Of a DNA stretch of 39,939 nucleotides, positions 17,366 to 26,741 are shown piece by piece; within the stretch, counting starts at the first letter, position 1, and the number at the start of each line of letters is the position of its first letter. The notes under the pieces are model-generated. The model was not told the origin of the DNA and made no database searches. It saw nothing but the letters and a program-made list of their open reading frames with translations. A program made the position numbers and the translations under genes. This DNA is from Pseudomonas fluorescens. Its GTDB lineage: Bacteria > Pseudomonadota > Gammaproteobacteria > Pseudomonadales > Pseudomonadaceae. The stretch spans positions 1 through 39,939 of the forward strand of contig NZ_LACH01000108.1 in assembly GCF_000968015.1 (NCBI RefSeq), written 5' to 3'.

Positions 17366-18718
17366 ATGGATTTATTGGGCTCACTTCAACACCGGCAGCG
17401 TTTTTTTTCTTTTTGTACGGTGTTCGTGCTGTCGTTAGTACTTCATCGGATCGTGGATGTTTCTTTCTATCCTTTTGATTCAAGTTTGTATTGGTCGCTT
17501 AGTTCACCTTCGATCATAATTAACTTTCCTGAGGTGGCGCGTGGATATTTTTATCCACTTGTACTCGTGCCTGTTCACGCACTTGCTGATCTGGTCGGTG
17601 ATAACGGTAGAATTGTTTTTCAGTTCGCCTCCTCTGCGGTGTATGCATATTTGCTGACAGGCCCCGTAACTAATTTTTTCTTGAGGACTTTTGGAGGCAA
17701 GCTATCCTTCGCTCGACGGACGACTTTCGCGCTACTGACAATTGCCTTGTTTCCAGGCTTATTCCTGTTCCCACTATCTGACTTGCCTGCACTACTTGTA
17801 CTGATCATAGGCGTTGCGCTGGCGAGTCGCGCAAACTCAAAATATTGGTTGTGCTGGTTATTTCTTTCCGGTGCGGCAGTCAGCGCGGCCTATAATATTC
17901 GGACAATTTATCTATTCGCCGCAATGGCGCTTTTTTTCGTCGTTTTATTTGTGTTTATGCGCGACAAGTCTTGGCGTTTGCGTACTATTGGGATGCTTGC
18001 TTTTGTATTAGGCGCTTTAATCGTTGCTACGCCACAGATGTTGATCAACAAGCGTATACATGGGACCGCCACGCCCTTGGTGATTGCCATGGTGAAGGGC
18101 AAACCGCTAATGGCTCAGCAACTCTATTGGGGGGTGGTGGTTCAGCGTTATGAGACCTATGCGGGCAAAGACAGCCTCGCGCCAAGTCTTTACTACCGAG
18201 ATCCTGCGGGTATTGCGCTTCGGAATCTTGAAGGCTCATCGTTCTCAGATCCTAACTTGCGTGGATATTTGTCGATGGTCTTAAAGCATCCGGTGCAGTT
18301 TCTGGGTATTTATGGCAGACATTTTATCAATGGTTTGGATGTTCGTGATGGCATCGTTTATGCCGAAAAATCTTCTACAAATAAAAGTGTCGTGTCGTTC
18401 CTTTGTTTTACCTTATTGTTTTTCTGCATATTCATCTATTGGTTGCGTAAAGAAAAACGATGGATTGAGGCGGCTTACCTCGCGCCCGTTCTTTTGCCTG
18501 TATTAGCTATCTTGCCGGGGGCGGTGGAGACTCGATTCTTCATGCCTGTTTATTTGGTATTGTTCGGTGCTGTTGTTACACGGTTCGAATGGGCAACCTT
18601 TAAAGCAACAATTTGTCAGTATTGGCTGCTCCTTTCATTGATCTTTATTTTCCTATCTTCGGTTTCCTTGGGTATTACAAGCGCGGCGATGGCGTGCATT
18701 TCTTATGAACTCCCATGA
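17366..18718 (+). CDS. polytopic membrane protein, possible GT-C type glycosyltransferase
   Basis: A 450-residue inner membrane protein with about 10-11 hydrophobic segments. I do not recognise the family with certainty. The first loop after the first membrane segment carries acidic residues (D-V-S-F-Y-P-F-D near 31-38), as in GT-C fold transferases that use polyprenyl-phosphate sugars. A sizeable extracytoplasmic-looking loop lies at about 250-320. It lacks the size and motifs I would expect for a Wzy polymerase, but that cannot be excluded. The DNA is AT-richer than the glycosyltransferase genes before it, and 100 bases separate it from them, suggesting a separate acquisition. Confidence 0.6.
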   Translation: MDLLGSLQHRQRFFSFCTVFVLSLVLHRIVDVSFYPFDSSLYWSLSSPSIIINFPEVARGYFYPLVLVPVHALADLVGDNGRIVFQFASSAVYAYLLTGPVTNFFLRTFGGKLSFARRTTFALLTIALFPGLFLFPLSDLPALLVLIIGVALASRANSKYWLCWLFLSGAAVSAAYNIRTIYLFAAMALFFVVLFVFMRDKSWRLRTIGMLAFVLGALIVATPQMLINKRIHGTATPLVIAMVKGKPLMAQQLYWGVVVQRYETYAGKDSLAPSLYYRDPAGIALRNLEGSSFSDPNLRGYLSMVLKHPVQFLGIYGRHFINGLDVRDGIVYAEKSSTNKSVVSFLCFTLLFFCIFIYWLRKEKRWIEAAYLAPVLLPVLAILPGAVETRFFMPVYLVLFGAVVTRFEWATFKATICQYWLLLSLIFIFLSSVSLGITSAAMACISYELP

Positions 18719-18757
18719 CCTTGAAGTCTTGGTTGTTATTAGAGGAAGGAGATTTTA

Positions 18758-18794
18758 CTTGTGAAGTCGATGGGTGTTATGTCGGCTTCACAAG
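18758..18794. terminator. hairpin between convergent genes
   Basis: A 13-bp stem with one wobble pair (18758-18770 with 18782-18794) and an 11-base loop sits in the 113 bases between two convergent stops. T-runs on either side are weak (AATTT on the plus side, AAAA/TTTT on the minus side), so it is a plausible but not ideal bidirectional terminator. Confidence 0.5.
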
Positions 18795-18831
18795 CAATTT
18801 CGCATTCGGTTAGCTTTATATTGCTCTGTCT

Positions 18832-20844
18832 TCAAGGATTCATCTTCAGGTCTTTAAGAATGACTTCGGCAAGGGCAGTTTTAGCGACATAGACCGATGC
18901 AATTGAAGTCAGGTGTGTGGCGTCGAATGTTACCAGTCCGTTCTTGCGATCGTTGCCCAGATAGGTAATGCATCCATCATTGTTGCAAAACAGATTGGTC
19001 ATAGAGAAGTACTCAAAGCCTCCTTGACCGCTTCCATACTTTTCTTTAAGGGCGGCGTCTACTTCGAATACGGATCTGTCTACTTCGGCAATGATGCGCC
19101 TCGGTGTGTACAGCCAATACTTCCTTGTAATGATTTGATATAAACTCGCCTGATACTTGGGGACAGGACCCGCGATTACGACGTGGGCCACGCCAAAACT
19201 TTTTAGCAGCTTTGTCATTGCTTTATAGTCATTTACAGTGTCATGTCCTGTGATTTGCGCAATTAGCACTACCTCCGGCGCTACTTTTTTAATGACTTCG
19301 AGTGCTTTTTGGTTGGATACCCGGCAGTACTCCGCCTCAGTTGAGAAATTATCGGGGAGATTAGGAGAGCACCCCGAACTGGCTACCTGGAGAATTGAGA
19401 CACTGTCCGGTAGCGTGTGTGTAAGGCCATAGTTGAGTTGCTGAACGTGCGAATCACCCCACAAAAGAACTTTTTTGTTCGAGGTTGGGGTGTAACAACT
19501 TGGAGCTATACTGCTTGCGGGAATATTTGTGGCTTTTCCTTTAAAAAAGCTATTTGTATCGTAAAAGTCGCAATCCATGCGGAAGCGAACCGCTGTCTGG
19601 TTGTTTGTGAAGTACTTCCAGTCTGGGGCCGTATTGGCGAATGATTGCGCGAACTCTTCACGGTCTTTTTGCCTGAATGGAAATCCATTGTTCATGACAG
19701 TTAATACGGCTACAGAGGCAACTATGGCCGCCGTTACTATAAGGCCGTTGAAAATCAATCTCGGGTTGGGTTTCGCTCTGAATGGTTTCTCTACAAAACG
19801 GTAAGTCATCCATGCAAGCCCTACGCTTGCCAGAACAACCACTATTCTTGTTTGCGGGCTTGGTACTTCCGATTCGATAATTCTTGCGAATGTAAGTAAC
19901 GGCCAATGCCACAGATACAATGGGTAACTGATTAGTCCAATCCAAACAGCAATTCGGTTGTTAAAGATATATTTATTAATCACCGACTTTTGACCGGCGC
20001 CGATTATTAACGCGGATCCCAATACTGGCGGCAGTGCCCAATACCCAGGGAACTGCAGATTTTTGTTAATGAATATGATGGATGCGATTAGTATCCCAAG
20101 GCCGAGACCTGAGGCTAGATTAGAAATGATCAACGTTGGTGGGTCGGAATTTCTTGTTATGCCGATGTAGGCCAGAGTGCTACCACATAGTAGCTCCCAG
20201 AAACGGTATTGCGGAAGAAAAAATGCAGCAGAGGTATTAGCTGATACTTCTACGATATTAAAGCAAAGAGACGTCAATAGTATTGTAGTGATAATAATCA
20301 GCGCATTTAGGCTCCAGCGCCAGATGCACAGTGCAATAATTGGAAAGGCTAGATAAAATTGCTCTTCCACCCCAAGTGACCATAAGTGGGTAAGAGGTTT
20401 TAACTCTGAACTTACGTCAAAATAGCTAGATTCTTGAAACAGAACGATATTCTGTACAAAGGACAGTCCTGCAGCTATGTGTTTATTTAGCTGTTGGAAC
20501 TCAGTTGCTAGTAGTGTTATCCAGCCAAACGCGAATGTTGCAGCCAACACCAACAGCAACGCCGGGAATATTCGGCGTACACGACGACTGTAAAAATCAT
20601 AGAAACTGAACGTGCCGCTTTCCAGGTTCTTGAAAATAATACTAGAGATCAGATAACCGGAAATTACAAAAAAAACGTCGACTCCAACAAATCCACCTGG
20701 AAGCAGAGTGGGGAAAGCATGGAAGATGACTACGGCGAGGATCGCAAAAGCTCTTAAGCCATCGATATCGGGTCGGTAGGCAGGATGACACCTTTGAGTG
20801 GTTGATCTACTCACTGCGGGGCTTTTATCGATGCGCAACATTTT
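18832..20844 (-). CDS. acyltransferase-3 protein with C-terminal SGNH domain
   Basis: An OafA/YrhL-type O-acyltransferase of 670 residues. The N-terminal acyltransferase-3 domain begins Y-R-P-D-I-D-G-L-R-A-F-A, followed by V-V-I-F-H and G-V-D-V-F-F-V-I-S-G-Y-L-I-S and about ten membrane segments. The C-terminal periplasmic SGNH domain has the nucleophile motif G-D-S-H at about 463-466 and the D-A-T-H acid-base pair at about 641-644. Such proteins O-acetylate surface polysaccharides. ATG 20844 is chosen because the domain starts soon after; an in-frame ATG at 20907 would add 21 residues and neither has a strong ribosome binding site. It is transcribed opposite to the flanking genes, divergent from the next acyltransferase. 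Confidence 0.85.
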   Translation of the reverse strand, partial: KMLRIDKSPAVSRSTTQRCHPAYRPDIDGLRAFAILAVVIFHAFPTLLPGGFVGVDVFFVISGYLISSIIFKNLESGTFSFYDFYSRRVRRIFPALLLVLAATFAFGWITLLATEFQQLNKHIAAGLSFVQNIVLFQESSYFDVSSELKPLTHLWSLGVEEQFYLAFPIIALCIWRWSLNALIIITTILLTSLCFNIVEVSANTSAAFFLPQYRFWELLCGSTLAYIGITRNSDPPTLIISNLASGLGLGILIASIIFINKNLQFPGYWALPPVLGSALIIGAGQKSVINKYIFNNRIAVWIGLISYPLYLWHWPLLTFARIIESEVPSPQTRIVVVLASVGLAWMTYRFVEKPFRAKPNPRLIFNGLIVTAAIVASVAVLTVMNNGFPFRQKDREEFAQSFANTAPDWKYFTNNQTAVRFRMDCDFYDTNSFFKGKATNIPASSIAPSCYTPTSNKKVLLWGDSHVQQLNYGLTHTLPDSVSILQVASSGCSPNLPDNFSTEAEYCRVSNQKALEVIKKVAPEVVLIAQITGHDTVNDYKAMTKLLKSFGVAHVVIAGPVPKYQASLYQIITRKYWLYTPRRIIAEVDRSVFEVDAALKEKYGSGQGGFEYFSMTNLFCNNDGCITYLGNDRKNGLVTFDATHLTSIASVYVAKTALAEVILKDLKMNP

Positions 20845-21070
20845 GGAAATATAACCCCTTAGGTGTCCATGCTTCGTAGTGATGGCGAAGTACCTGAGCA
20901 TGCTCATTTTTTCGGGGCTGAGACAAGTACAGGCTTAGCGGATCCCGATTGGGTTGGCATCTTAAGGGGATGATCAGCCGTGGACAATTGATTTTTAGGC
21001 TCAAGAAGTCGCCACTGCGGACGAAGTGAGGCATCGTTCGCGGCTTCTTTCACATCGGAGTGCGTGAAAC

Positions 21071-21099
21071 CTGACAGTGGGAGCCAAGGCTTGTAGAAT
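21071..21099 (+). promoter_or_regulatory. sigma-70-like promoter for the acyltransferase at 21162
   Basis: CTGACA (21071-21076) and TAGAAT (21094-21099) are separated by exactly 17 bases, each one mismatch from consensus. A transcript would start near 21106 and read into the acyltransferase gene. It sits in the divergent intergenic region, so the gene need not depend on the upstream operon. Confidence 0.6.
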
Positions 21100-21161
21100 T
21101 CACGCTGTTGCAATGGCTCCTTCAGTCAGCGGTCTTCAACTCCTTAATGCGCGGTCAAGAA

Positions 21162-22271
21162 ATGGCTAACAGAATCACCGACAGAGTAGTTTTTCTCGAC
21201 GTTATGCGGATATTTGCATTTGTCAGTGTACTAATTGCTCACAAACTGTATGACTCGCTCACTTTTGCCTCTTCTAATGAGGCGTTGCATATAACTGTCC
21301 GGTATTTTGCACAAGCTGTTCTTCCGTTGTGCTACGGCGGAGGGGCGGGGGTCGTCGTTTTTTTTCTGACATCTGGATATATCATCACACATGTGCTGCA
21401 GACGGAATCCACGCCTGAGTTTTTGCTAAAGAGATTTTTCAGGATATATCCGCTATTTATCGTAGCGGTATTGATGGAGGGTTTATTCGATCATTTTTTA
21501 AGAGGTGCCGTCTTTCCCCCTCTCTCAGTATGGGTGCCACGACTTCTTTTGATCGGTGATTTCTTTGGTACTCCGTTGGCTCTTGGAGGGGTTGAGTGGA
21601 CTCTCAGGCTGGAAATTGCTTTCTATATAGTCATGGCCATCATCAAGGGATTAGGCCTATTAAAGTGCCAGAAATATTTACCTGTTGTATTTATAATCAT
21701 TGCTGCAGGAATTATTTTACTGCCGCCTTTTCCTAGCGCTGCAAATCTCCCCTTGGCGTATCAGACGATTTATTCATCGTTTCTGTTCATGGGCGCCTGT
21801 GTGTATCTTTGGGAAACTGGAAGCGCCAGAAAGAACCTGTGTATCGCTACCTTTTTTATTCTGTTTGGCTGCTTTCTATACATGCTTGCCAAGTATCAGC
21901 CTAACTGGAAGGAGTTTAATTATGGATTCTATGCTGTTGCCATTTTTCTCGTTGGGTGGAGCTTGCGGTTCCGGATTGAAGATGGCCCGCTGATACGACT
22001 GGTTTCTAATATAACATTCTCCGTCTACTTATTTCATAATTGGCTATGGAGTTACATATCCTCCTTGGTGGATTATTTTGAGTTTTCTTTTATTCCGGCA
22101 AAAGTTCAAATATTGATTGTGTTGTTTTTTGTATGCTTTGGATTACATAAAAGTGTAGAGCAGTATGGTCTACGTGCGGGCAAAATATTCCTGAATAGAT
22201 ATCGTACCTTTTCTGCCCGGAAGTCTTATTTTAATATACCCGAGCCGCAAAGCGAAAGTAGGCTGAGCTAA
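21162..22271 (+). CDS. acyltransferase-3 family membrane protein
   Basis: A 369-residue inner-membrane acyltransferase without an SGNH domain. It shows F-L-D-V-M-R-I-F-A-F-V-S-V-L-I-A-H near the start, G-V-V-V-F-F-L-T-S-G-Y-I-I-T in the second membrane segment, and F-F-R-I-Y-P-L-F after it, all standard for the family, with about ten membrane segments. It most likely adds an O-acyl group (such as acetyl) to a lipid-linked or surface glycan. ATG 21162 is chosen; upstream in-frame starts at 21108 and 21147 exist and the ribosome binding site is weak. The DNA is AT-rich relative to the locus, as is the neighbouring acyltransferase gene. Confidence 0.82.
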   Translation: MANRITDRVVFLDVMRIFAFVSVLIAHKLYDSLTFASSNEALHITVRYFAQAVLPLCYGGGAGVVVFFLTSGYIITHVLQTESTPEFLLKRFFRIYPLFIVAVLMEGLFDHFLRGAVFPPLSVWVPRLLLIGDFFGTPLALGGVEWTLRLEIAFYIVMAIIKGLGLLKCQKYLPVVFIIIAAGIILLPPFPSAANLPLAYQTIYSSFLFMGACVYLWETGSARKNLCIATFFILFGCFLYMLAKYQPNWKEFNYGFYAVAIFLVGWSLRFRIEDGPLIRLVSNITFSVYLFHNWLWSYISSLVDYFEFSFIPAKVQILIVLFFVCFGLHKSVEQYGLRAGKIFLNRYRTFSARKSYFNIPEPQSESRLS

Positions 22272-22543
22272 CGGGGCTTTCAAAAGATGACTGCATTCTG
22301 TTATCGATTCTCAGTAAAACGTCACGAAATTTACGAGTGATAATGCCGATTTAATTTGTCTTTTCAGGTGCAATTCCCGCCCTGACCGGACTTGGATTTG
22401 CTGCAGCATTAATGGTGTTTTTTTCACACTATAATATCCCGAGTTTTGGCGGGTGTGCTTTGTGAGTTCAAGGTAAACGCTCCATGAACTCCACATTTAA
22501 AAGTGGGGATTTATTGCTATCTTGGAATTTGCGGCGTGCAGTT

Positions 22544-23948
22544 TCACGGCAGCAAGGTCTCGAAGGCTTCTAAGCGTGCGGCTTGTGTCAATCGCTCCAG
22601 TGCGTGGCGCAGCCACGCATAGGGCTCTTGGCCGTTGGCTTTAGCCGTCTCGACCAAACTGCTAAGTTGAGCGCTGGCCATCGCGCCTTTGGGCGTGTCA
22701 TTGAACAGCCAGCTCTTTCGCCCGATAACGAAGGGCCTGATCGCACGCTCTGCCGCATTGTTGTCGATCGGCAAGTAACCGGCGTCGGTGTAGCGCACCA
22801 AGTTGATCCAGTTGCTGGCCAGGTAGCTGATGGCTTGGCCAAATGCATTTTGCGCCGTCACTTCTGGCTGGGTTTTCTCCAGCCATGTTTGCAACTGCGC
22901 CAACACCGACAGGCCGTTTTGCTGCAGGCTTTCGTGGCCATGTTCATCGCCGACTTCTTTTAAATTTCGCTCGATACCGTACAGCTTGTTGATCAGATTC
23001 AGGGCGATATCGGCACGCCTGGTTTTGCCTTTAGGACGCACCTTTTGCGCCTCGACGAACTTGCGTCGTGCGTGTGCCCAGCAGTCTAAACGTTCGACAC
23101 TGGATTGCGCGCTCAAGGCGTTATAACCAGCGTAATCATCGTTCATCAGGTAGCCGCGATAACCTTAGAGCAGGCGCTACGGAACCTCCTGCGCCCGGCT
23201 GGTCGAGTAGTCAAAAAGGAACACAGGCTTATTCGGCGGCCCGTCGGTTTGCACCCTCATCCAGGATTGGCTACTGGGTTCTCGATCAGGTTCTTTCAGC
23301 ACTTGCGCACGCGTTTCGTCGCAGTGGCTTTCCAGTAGCCGATCGCGCATCAAATTGAGCAATGGCTGTTGGTGTTCGCCGCACCGGATAACCCAGCACG
23401 CCAAGGTTTGGCGTGGAATATCGATACTGTGGCGGCCCAGCAATTTTTCGAAGGATACAGCGGCAGGCCATCGACGTATTTGGTCGTCAGCAGCATCGCC
23501 AGGGCACTCGGGCTGGCAATGCTTTTTTCAATCAGTTGAGCCCGCTTGTCCGCTGTAACCGGTGCTCCAACGCTGTGTTTACGGCAACCGTAGGCGCAGG
23601 TCAGCACATGATCGGGCAGTTCGTGAATGACTTCGATACGGCGGAAGATCGGCGGGCAGAGTCTTGCGTTCGCCCCGTCGCTGGGTTGGAGCTACGACCT
23701 CTTCTCCAATCGTTTCGTCGACAACTCCGGCCACGCTTTCAGCTCCGTTGAACAAGGCCATTTGGGGGGGGGCGTGGGATCGGCTGTCTGCTCTGACTTG
23801 GCCCGAAAAGGCGCTGACGCAACAGCGCGTTTTCTTCTTCGAGATGAACGATCTTGCCCTTATCCGGCTCGTGCTCACTCAGCATTTGCTCAAGCAGTTA
23901 CTCGAGCAAAACAGGGGCGACAGGAAGGTCTTTGGGCATGGAAATCAT
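22544..23948 (-). pseudogene. IS66 family transposase TnpC, disrupted
   Basis: The remnant starts at ATG 23948 (M-I-S-M-P-K-D-L-P) and hits a TAA after about 16 codons, at 23898-23900. The rest is spread over different frames: K-T-R-C-type shifted text, then A-P-V-T-A-D-K-R-A-Q-L-I-E-K (about 23607-23440), then R-H-S-I-D-I-P-R-Q-T-L-A through a D-E-T-R motif (from about 23443), stops around 23165-23180, and an intact last 200 codons from M-N-D-D-Y-A-G-Y-N to L-L-P. Compared with full-length relatives as I recall them, about 30 codons are missing after C-R-K-H-S-V-G and three before H-C-D-E-T-R. It cannot make active transposase. Confidence 0.88.
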
Positions 23949-24326
23949 GCCGCAGATTATCCCGAATCGGGCGACGAATCGAGGCGTCAAAACTTGATGC
24001 GGGCGGTTGCGCCACAAATCAAAACCGACCAATAACCAGTTGAGTTCTTGAACCGTCAGCACGATGGCTTCATCCGAACAATCCGGCAATGTTTTGAAGC
24101 GCTCGGACTCCAGCCGCTTTAGCCAAAGGCAGAAGCCGTTGCGCTCCCAATACAAAATCTTCACTCGGTTTCGAGGCTTGTTGAGAAACACGAAAACAAC
24201 CGGGTCAAACACCGCGACCTTGATGTCCCGTTCGACCAGAGCGGCGAGGCCGTTGATGGATTGTTGGATGTCGACGGGCTTGGGGTAGAGACGGACTTTT
24301 TCGACTTTTGCGTCGGGACGCATCAT
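23898..24326 (-). pseudogene. IS66 Orf2-like protein TnpB, probably extended by stop loss
   Basis: From ATG 24326 the frame reads M-M-R-P-D-A-K-V-E-K-V and continues through F-D-P-V-V-F-V-F-L-N-K-P and L-Y-W-E-R-N-G-F-C-L-W to H-Q-V-L-T-P-R-F-V-A at residue 118, the usual end of TnpB. Here a CGA codon follows instead of a stop, and the frame runs on into the start of tnpC until TAA at 23898. A TGA to CGA change is the simplest reading. The core itself is intact, but with no functional TnpC partner it is unlikely to do anything. Confidence 0.75.
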
Positions 24327-24530
24327 TAGGTGCTGGCTCCGGAAAGGGATCGTGAGCACAGCATCGGGGATCAGGTGGTAACTTTGAATGCGGGGGTTTA
24401 TGGAGCGCCTACTGTACAGGAGCCTGGGCGCATGTTGGCAATCAAGTACAGCACGTAATTTGTAGGGTGCTAAACACGGAGCGATGCTTCCTGCACATCA
24501 CTGATTGGATGAGCAGGAAGCAAGAGTGCT

Positions 24531-26735
24531 TCAGTGGGTAATGCTTTTTTTTATCTCAATCCAATCAAGTCTTCCCGCAAACCCAAAATACTGGTCATCA
24601 ACGTCGGAAATAAAAGTAACTGTATTCTTTCCGTCTCGAAGTTGGTTCTTTGCGAGCTGAGCTTGAAAGCTGTTGTCGTCTTTCCACTCTAATGGGATAT
24701 TGATGCCATTCATTTCAATTTTCAGACTTGTTTTTATTGCAGGGCTAACGACTGCATAAAATATTCCGTGCAGTTCATAACGGTCTGATGAGGGTGAAAA
24801 CTTAAAGTCGAGGATTGCTCGTTTATTGGTTTTCCAAGCAGAGGCGTTATGCTGAAATTTGTTAACAGTCCATTCAGCTTCGCGCCAGCCAGAGCCTGCT
24901 ATTGGCAATTCCATACTCCACCAATCACCAAACCCCCAGAAGTAATTCTCGCTGGGCTCTTGGTCAGTGAAACCAATCCAGTGATTTTGATAATCAGGCT
25001 TGTCGATAAATCCACGATAGATCGCGCCAGTGCGGCCTTGGTCATTGCGTAACATTTCCACGCGACCTGGGTTGATCTCGGGAGTCCCGTCTGGATTCAC
25101 AGTAATAGTGACGGTTTGGGATTTGGCTAGCTTTTTGTCTTCCAAACCTTTAGTGGGTTCGAACCCTGGACCACTTATGGAGGTCGGGTAGTGAAAGATC
25201 CATTCACTCGTGGTTTCCTCGCAGGTTCCCTTTCGGCCAACGCTGTCCTTATACTGCCACTCACTGCCATCTTCGCGGCATACCTCCAGCGCGTTGAAAG
25301 GATGACCGTAGATGTAGTTAAGAGTGGCCTGTAGGTTTTCGTTTATAAACATCCATGTGTTATTGATTTGATTTGTCTTGTCGATGATTACTAGCGTTTT
25401 GTTATCGCTCTTACCATCAAATTGTTCGACAATATTTTTTAGAATGTTGCGTTGCCTATCAGATATTTTGACGTAGTGGTGGAATTGAAAGAGTTGGCTG
25501 GACAGTCCGATAAAAACGAATAGAGCCACGCAAAGTGCTGCCAGGTTTTTGCTGGCTTTGCTGACGGCAATCAGTACGGCAAGTGTTACTAATACGCCAC
25601 CAGGACTTGCGAACAGGAATGTACGTTGGCTGATCGCTTGATGTGATGTCGACAGTAGAAAAGGCGCGTACCCTAAAAGTACTAAGATGATGCCGGCAAT
25701 CAAAAGTCGGAACGAAACTATTGCAGAGATTTTAATCCCGACGGTCTTTGTTTTTTTGTGGCTGGATAGCAATAGAAAGAGTGCAGTAAATATAGCAATC
25801 GTCACACTTATGGCGTACCAGTAGGTGCTGAACTCCGTTGCAGTTATTCGTGTTGCGTCATACCAACCCCCCAAGGTCGTTCTCAGCAAGCCTATAGAAA
25901 ACAAATTGGGAAGGGAATGCATGAGCGTTGTGATAGCACTGGTGCCGCCAGTGACACCACTCTGATAGCTGTTGACCAGTGGCGCAGTGTGAATAACGTA
26001 GGCGATATAGGTAAAGGCGCCCATCAGCCAGATCAGGTGCTTCCATAGGTGTTGGCGCATCTGTGAAACAGCTAACTTTAAGTTTGATTTAATAAGTATC
26101 GTTAAAAATGGCAGCACTGTAAGCAAGAGTGATGCCTCATACATTGCACAGGCAGTCAGTAATAGCGCTGCGGATATGATACTTAGTAAATAAGGTAAAA
26201 TCTTCGATTTTGCTTGCAGGGCGGCGATGAATATCGCGGTCCCCAGCAATAAGCTGCTAAGCGCCCAGTTTATGTGAAGCGCTCTGAACGAAAGTTGCAT
26301 TGTATCGGCTGGGTATATGACGATTAGCAGTCCGGCGATAACTCCCCACTTTACCGAGCCGGTAATGTTGCTCGTTATGTAGCTCAGGCTTGACCCCTTT
26401 ACGCACAATGCGAGCGCAAGGAGTACGTTCCAGTATTTAAACGAGTAGGGGTCTAAACAGTAAGCGATGGCTTGAGGAAGGATCGTCAACGGCCGTAACG
26501 CATGGGCAGGTAGGGGGCTAGATATGTCAGTGACGAAGAACAGTCCGTGAGTTGTTAACGATCCTAACAACCACCACTCTTCAATCAACCCGATCAGCGA
26601 GAATCCGTAGGGTAACCACAATGCCAATACTAAAATAGCAACGGGTAAGGTGTGCACCATCCAGAGCTTTACTCCGTCACAAGAATGAGGAGGAGAAAAT
26701 TTTTGATGTGTTAGTTGCTCTGTCACGTTTGTCAT
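24531..26735 (-). CDS. large polytopic membrane protein, putative GtrC-like periplasmic glycosyltransferase
   Basis: A 734-residue protein with about 11 membrane segments over residues 25-430, followed by a soluble region of about 300 residues that would face the periplasm. I do not recognise a named family. An acidic pair, I-E-E-W-W near residues 51-55 in the first external loop, fits GT-C fold enzymes that use polyprenyl-phosphate sugars. Its position after a GT2 and a GtrA-like gene (6 bases after the latter) matches serotype-converting gtr operons, where the third gene is a strain-specific membrane transferase. It probably attaches the operon's amino sugar to the O-chain. The DNA is AT-rich compared with wbpM. 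Confidence 0.65.
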   Translation of the reverse strand: MTNVTEQLTHQKFSPPHSCDGVKLWMVHTLPVAILVLALWLPYGFSLIGLIEEWWLLGSLTTHGLFFVTDISSPLPAHALRPLTILPQAIAYCLDPYSFKYWNVLLALALCVKGSSLSYITSNITGSVKWGVIAGLLIVIYPADTMQLSFRALHINWALSSLLLGTAIFIAALQAKSKILPYLLSIISAALLLTACAMYEASLLLTVLPFLTILIKSNLKLAVSQMRQHLWKHLIWLMGAFTYIAYVIHTAPLVNSYQSGVTGGTSAITTLMHSLPNLFSIGLLRTTLGGWYDATRITATEFSTYWYAISVTIAIFTALFLLLSSHKKTKTVGIKISAIVSFRLLIAGIILVLLGYAPFLLSTSHQAISQRTFLFASPGGVLVTLAVLIAVSKASKNLAALCVALFVFIGLSSQLFQFHHYVKISDRQRNILKNIVEQFDGKSDNKTLVIIDKTNQINNTWMFINENLQATLNYIYGHPFNALEVCREDGSEWQYKDSVGRKGTCEETTSEWIFHYPTSISGPGFEPTKGLEDKKLAKSQTVTITVNPDGTPEINPGRVEMLRNDQGRTGAIYRGFIDKPDYQNHWIGFTDQEPSENYFWGFGDWWSMELPIAGSGWREAEWTVNKFQHNASAWKTNKRAILDFKFSPSSDRYELHGIFYAVVSPAIKTSLKIEMNGINIPLEWKDDNSFQAQLAKNQLRDGKNTVTFISDVDDQYFGFAGRLDWIEIKKSITH

Positions 26736-26741
26736 TTGGCT

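Larger units (their letters stand above)
22473..24413 (-). mobile_element. degenerate IS66-family insertion sequence
   Basis: The element is bounded by terminal inverted repeats. The left end reads GTAAACGCTCCATGAACTCC and the reverse complement of the right end reads GTAGGCGCTCCATAAACCCC, 16 of 20 identical. It contains tnpB and tnpC remnants on the minus strand but no tnpA. Flanking octamers AGTTCAAG (22465-22472) and TGTACAGG (24414-24421) agree at 5 of 8 positions, compatible with a decayed 8-bp target duplication typical of this family. Frameshifts, stops and a deletion in tnpC make it inactive. It lies between an acyltransferase gene and the end of the amino-sugar operon. Confidence 0.85.

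Noticed and set aside
22400..22440. TATAAT at 22430-22435 as a promoter reading into the IS element
   Set aside because: No acceptable -35 box lies 15-19 bases upstream, and the element is transcribed from the other strand.
24486..24520. Inverted repeat GCTTCCTGC / GCAGGAAGC downstream of the GtrC-like gene
   Set aside because: The loop is about 17 bases and there is no T-run on the minus strand; kept out of the terminator list as too weak.
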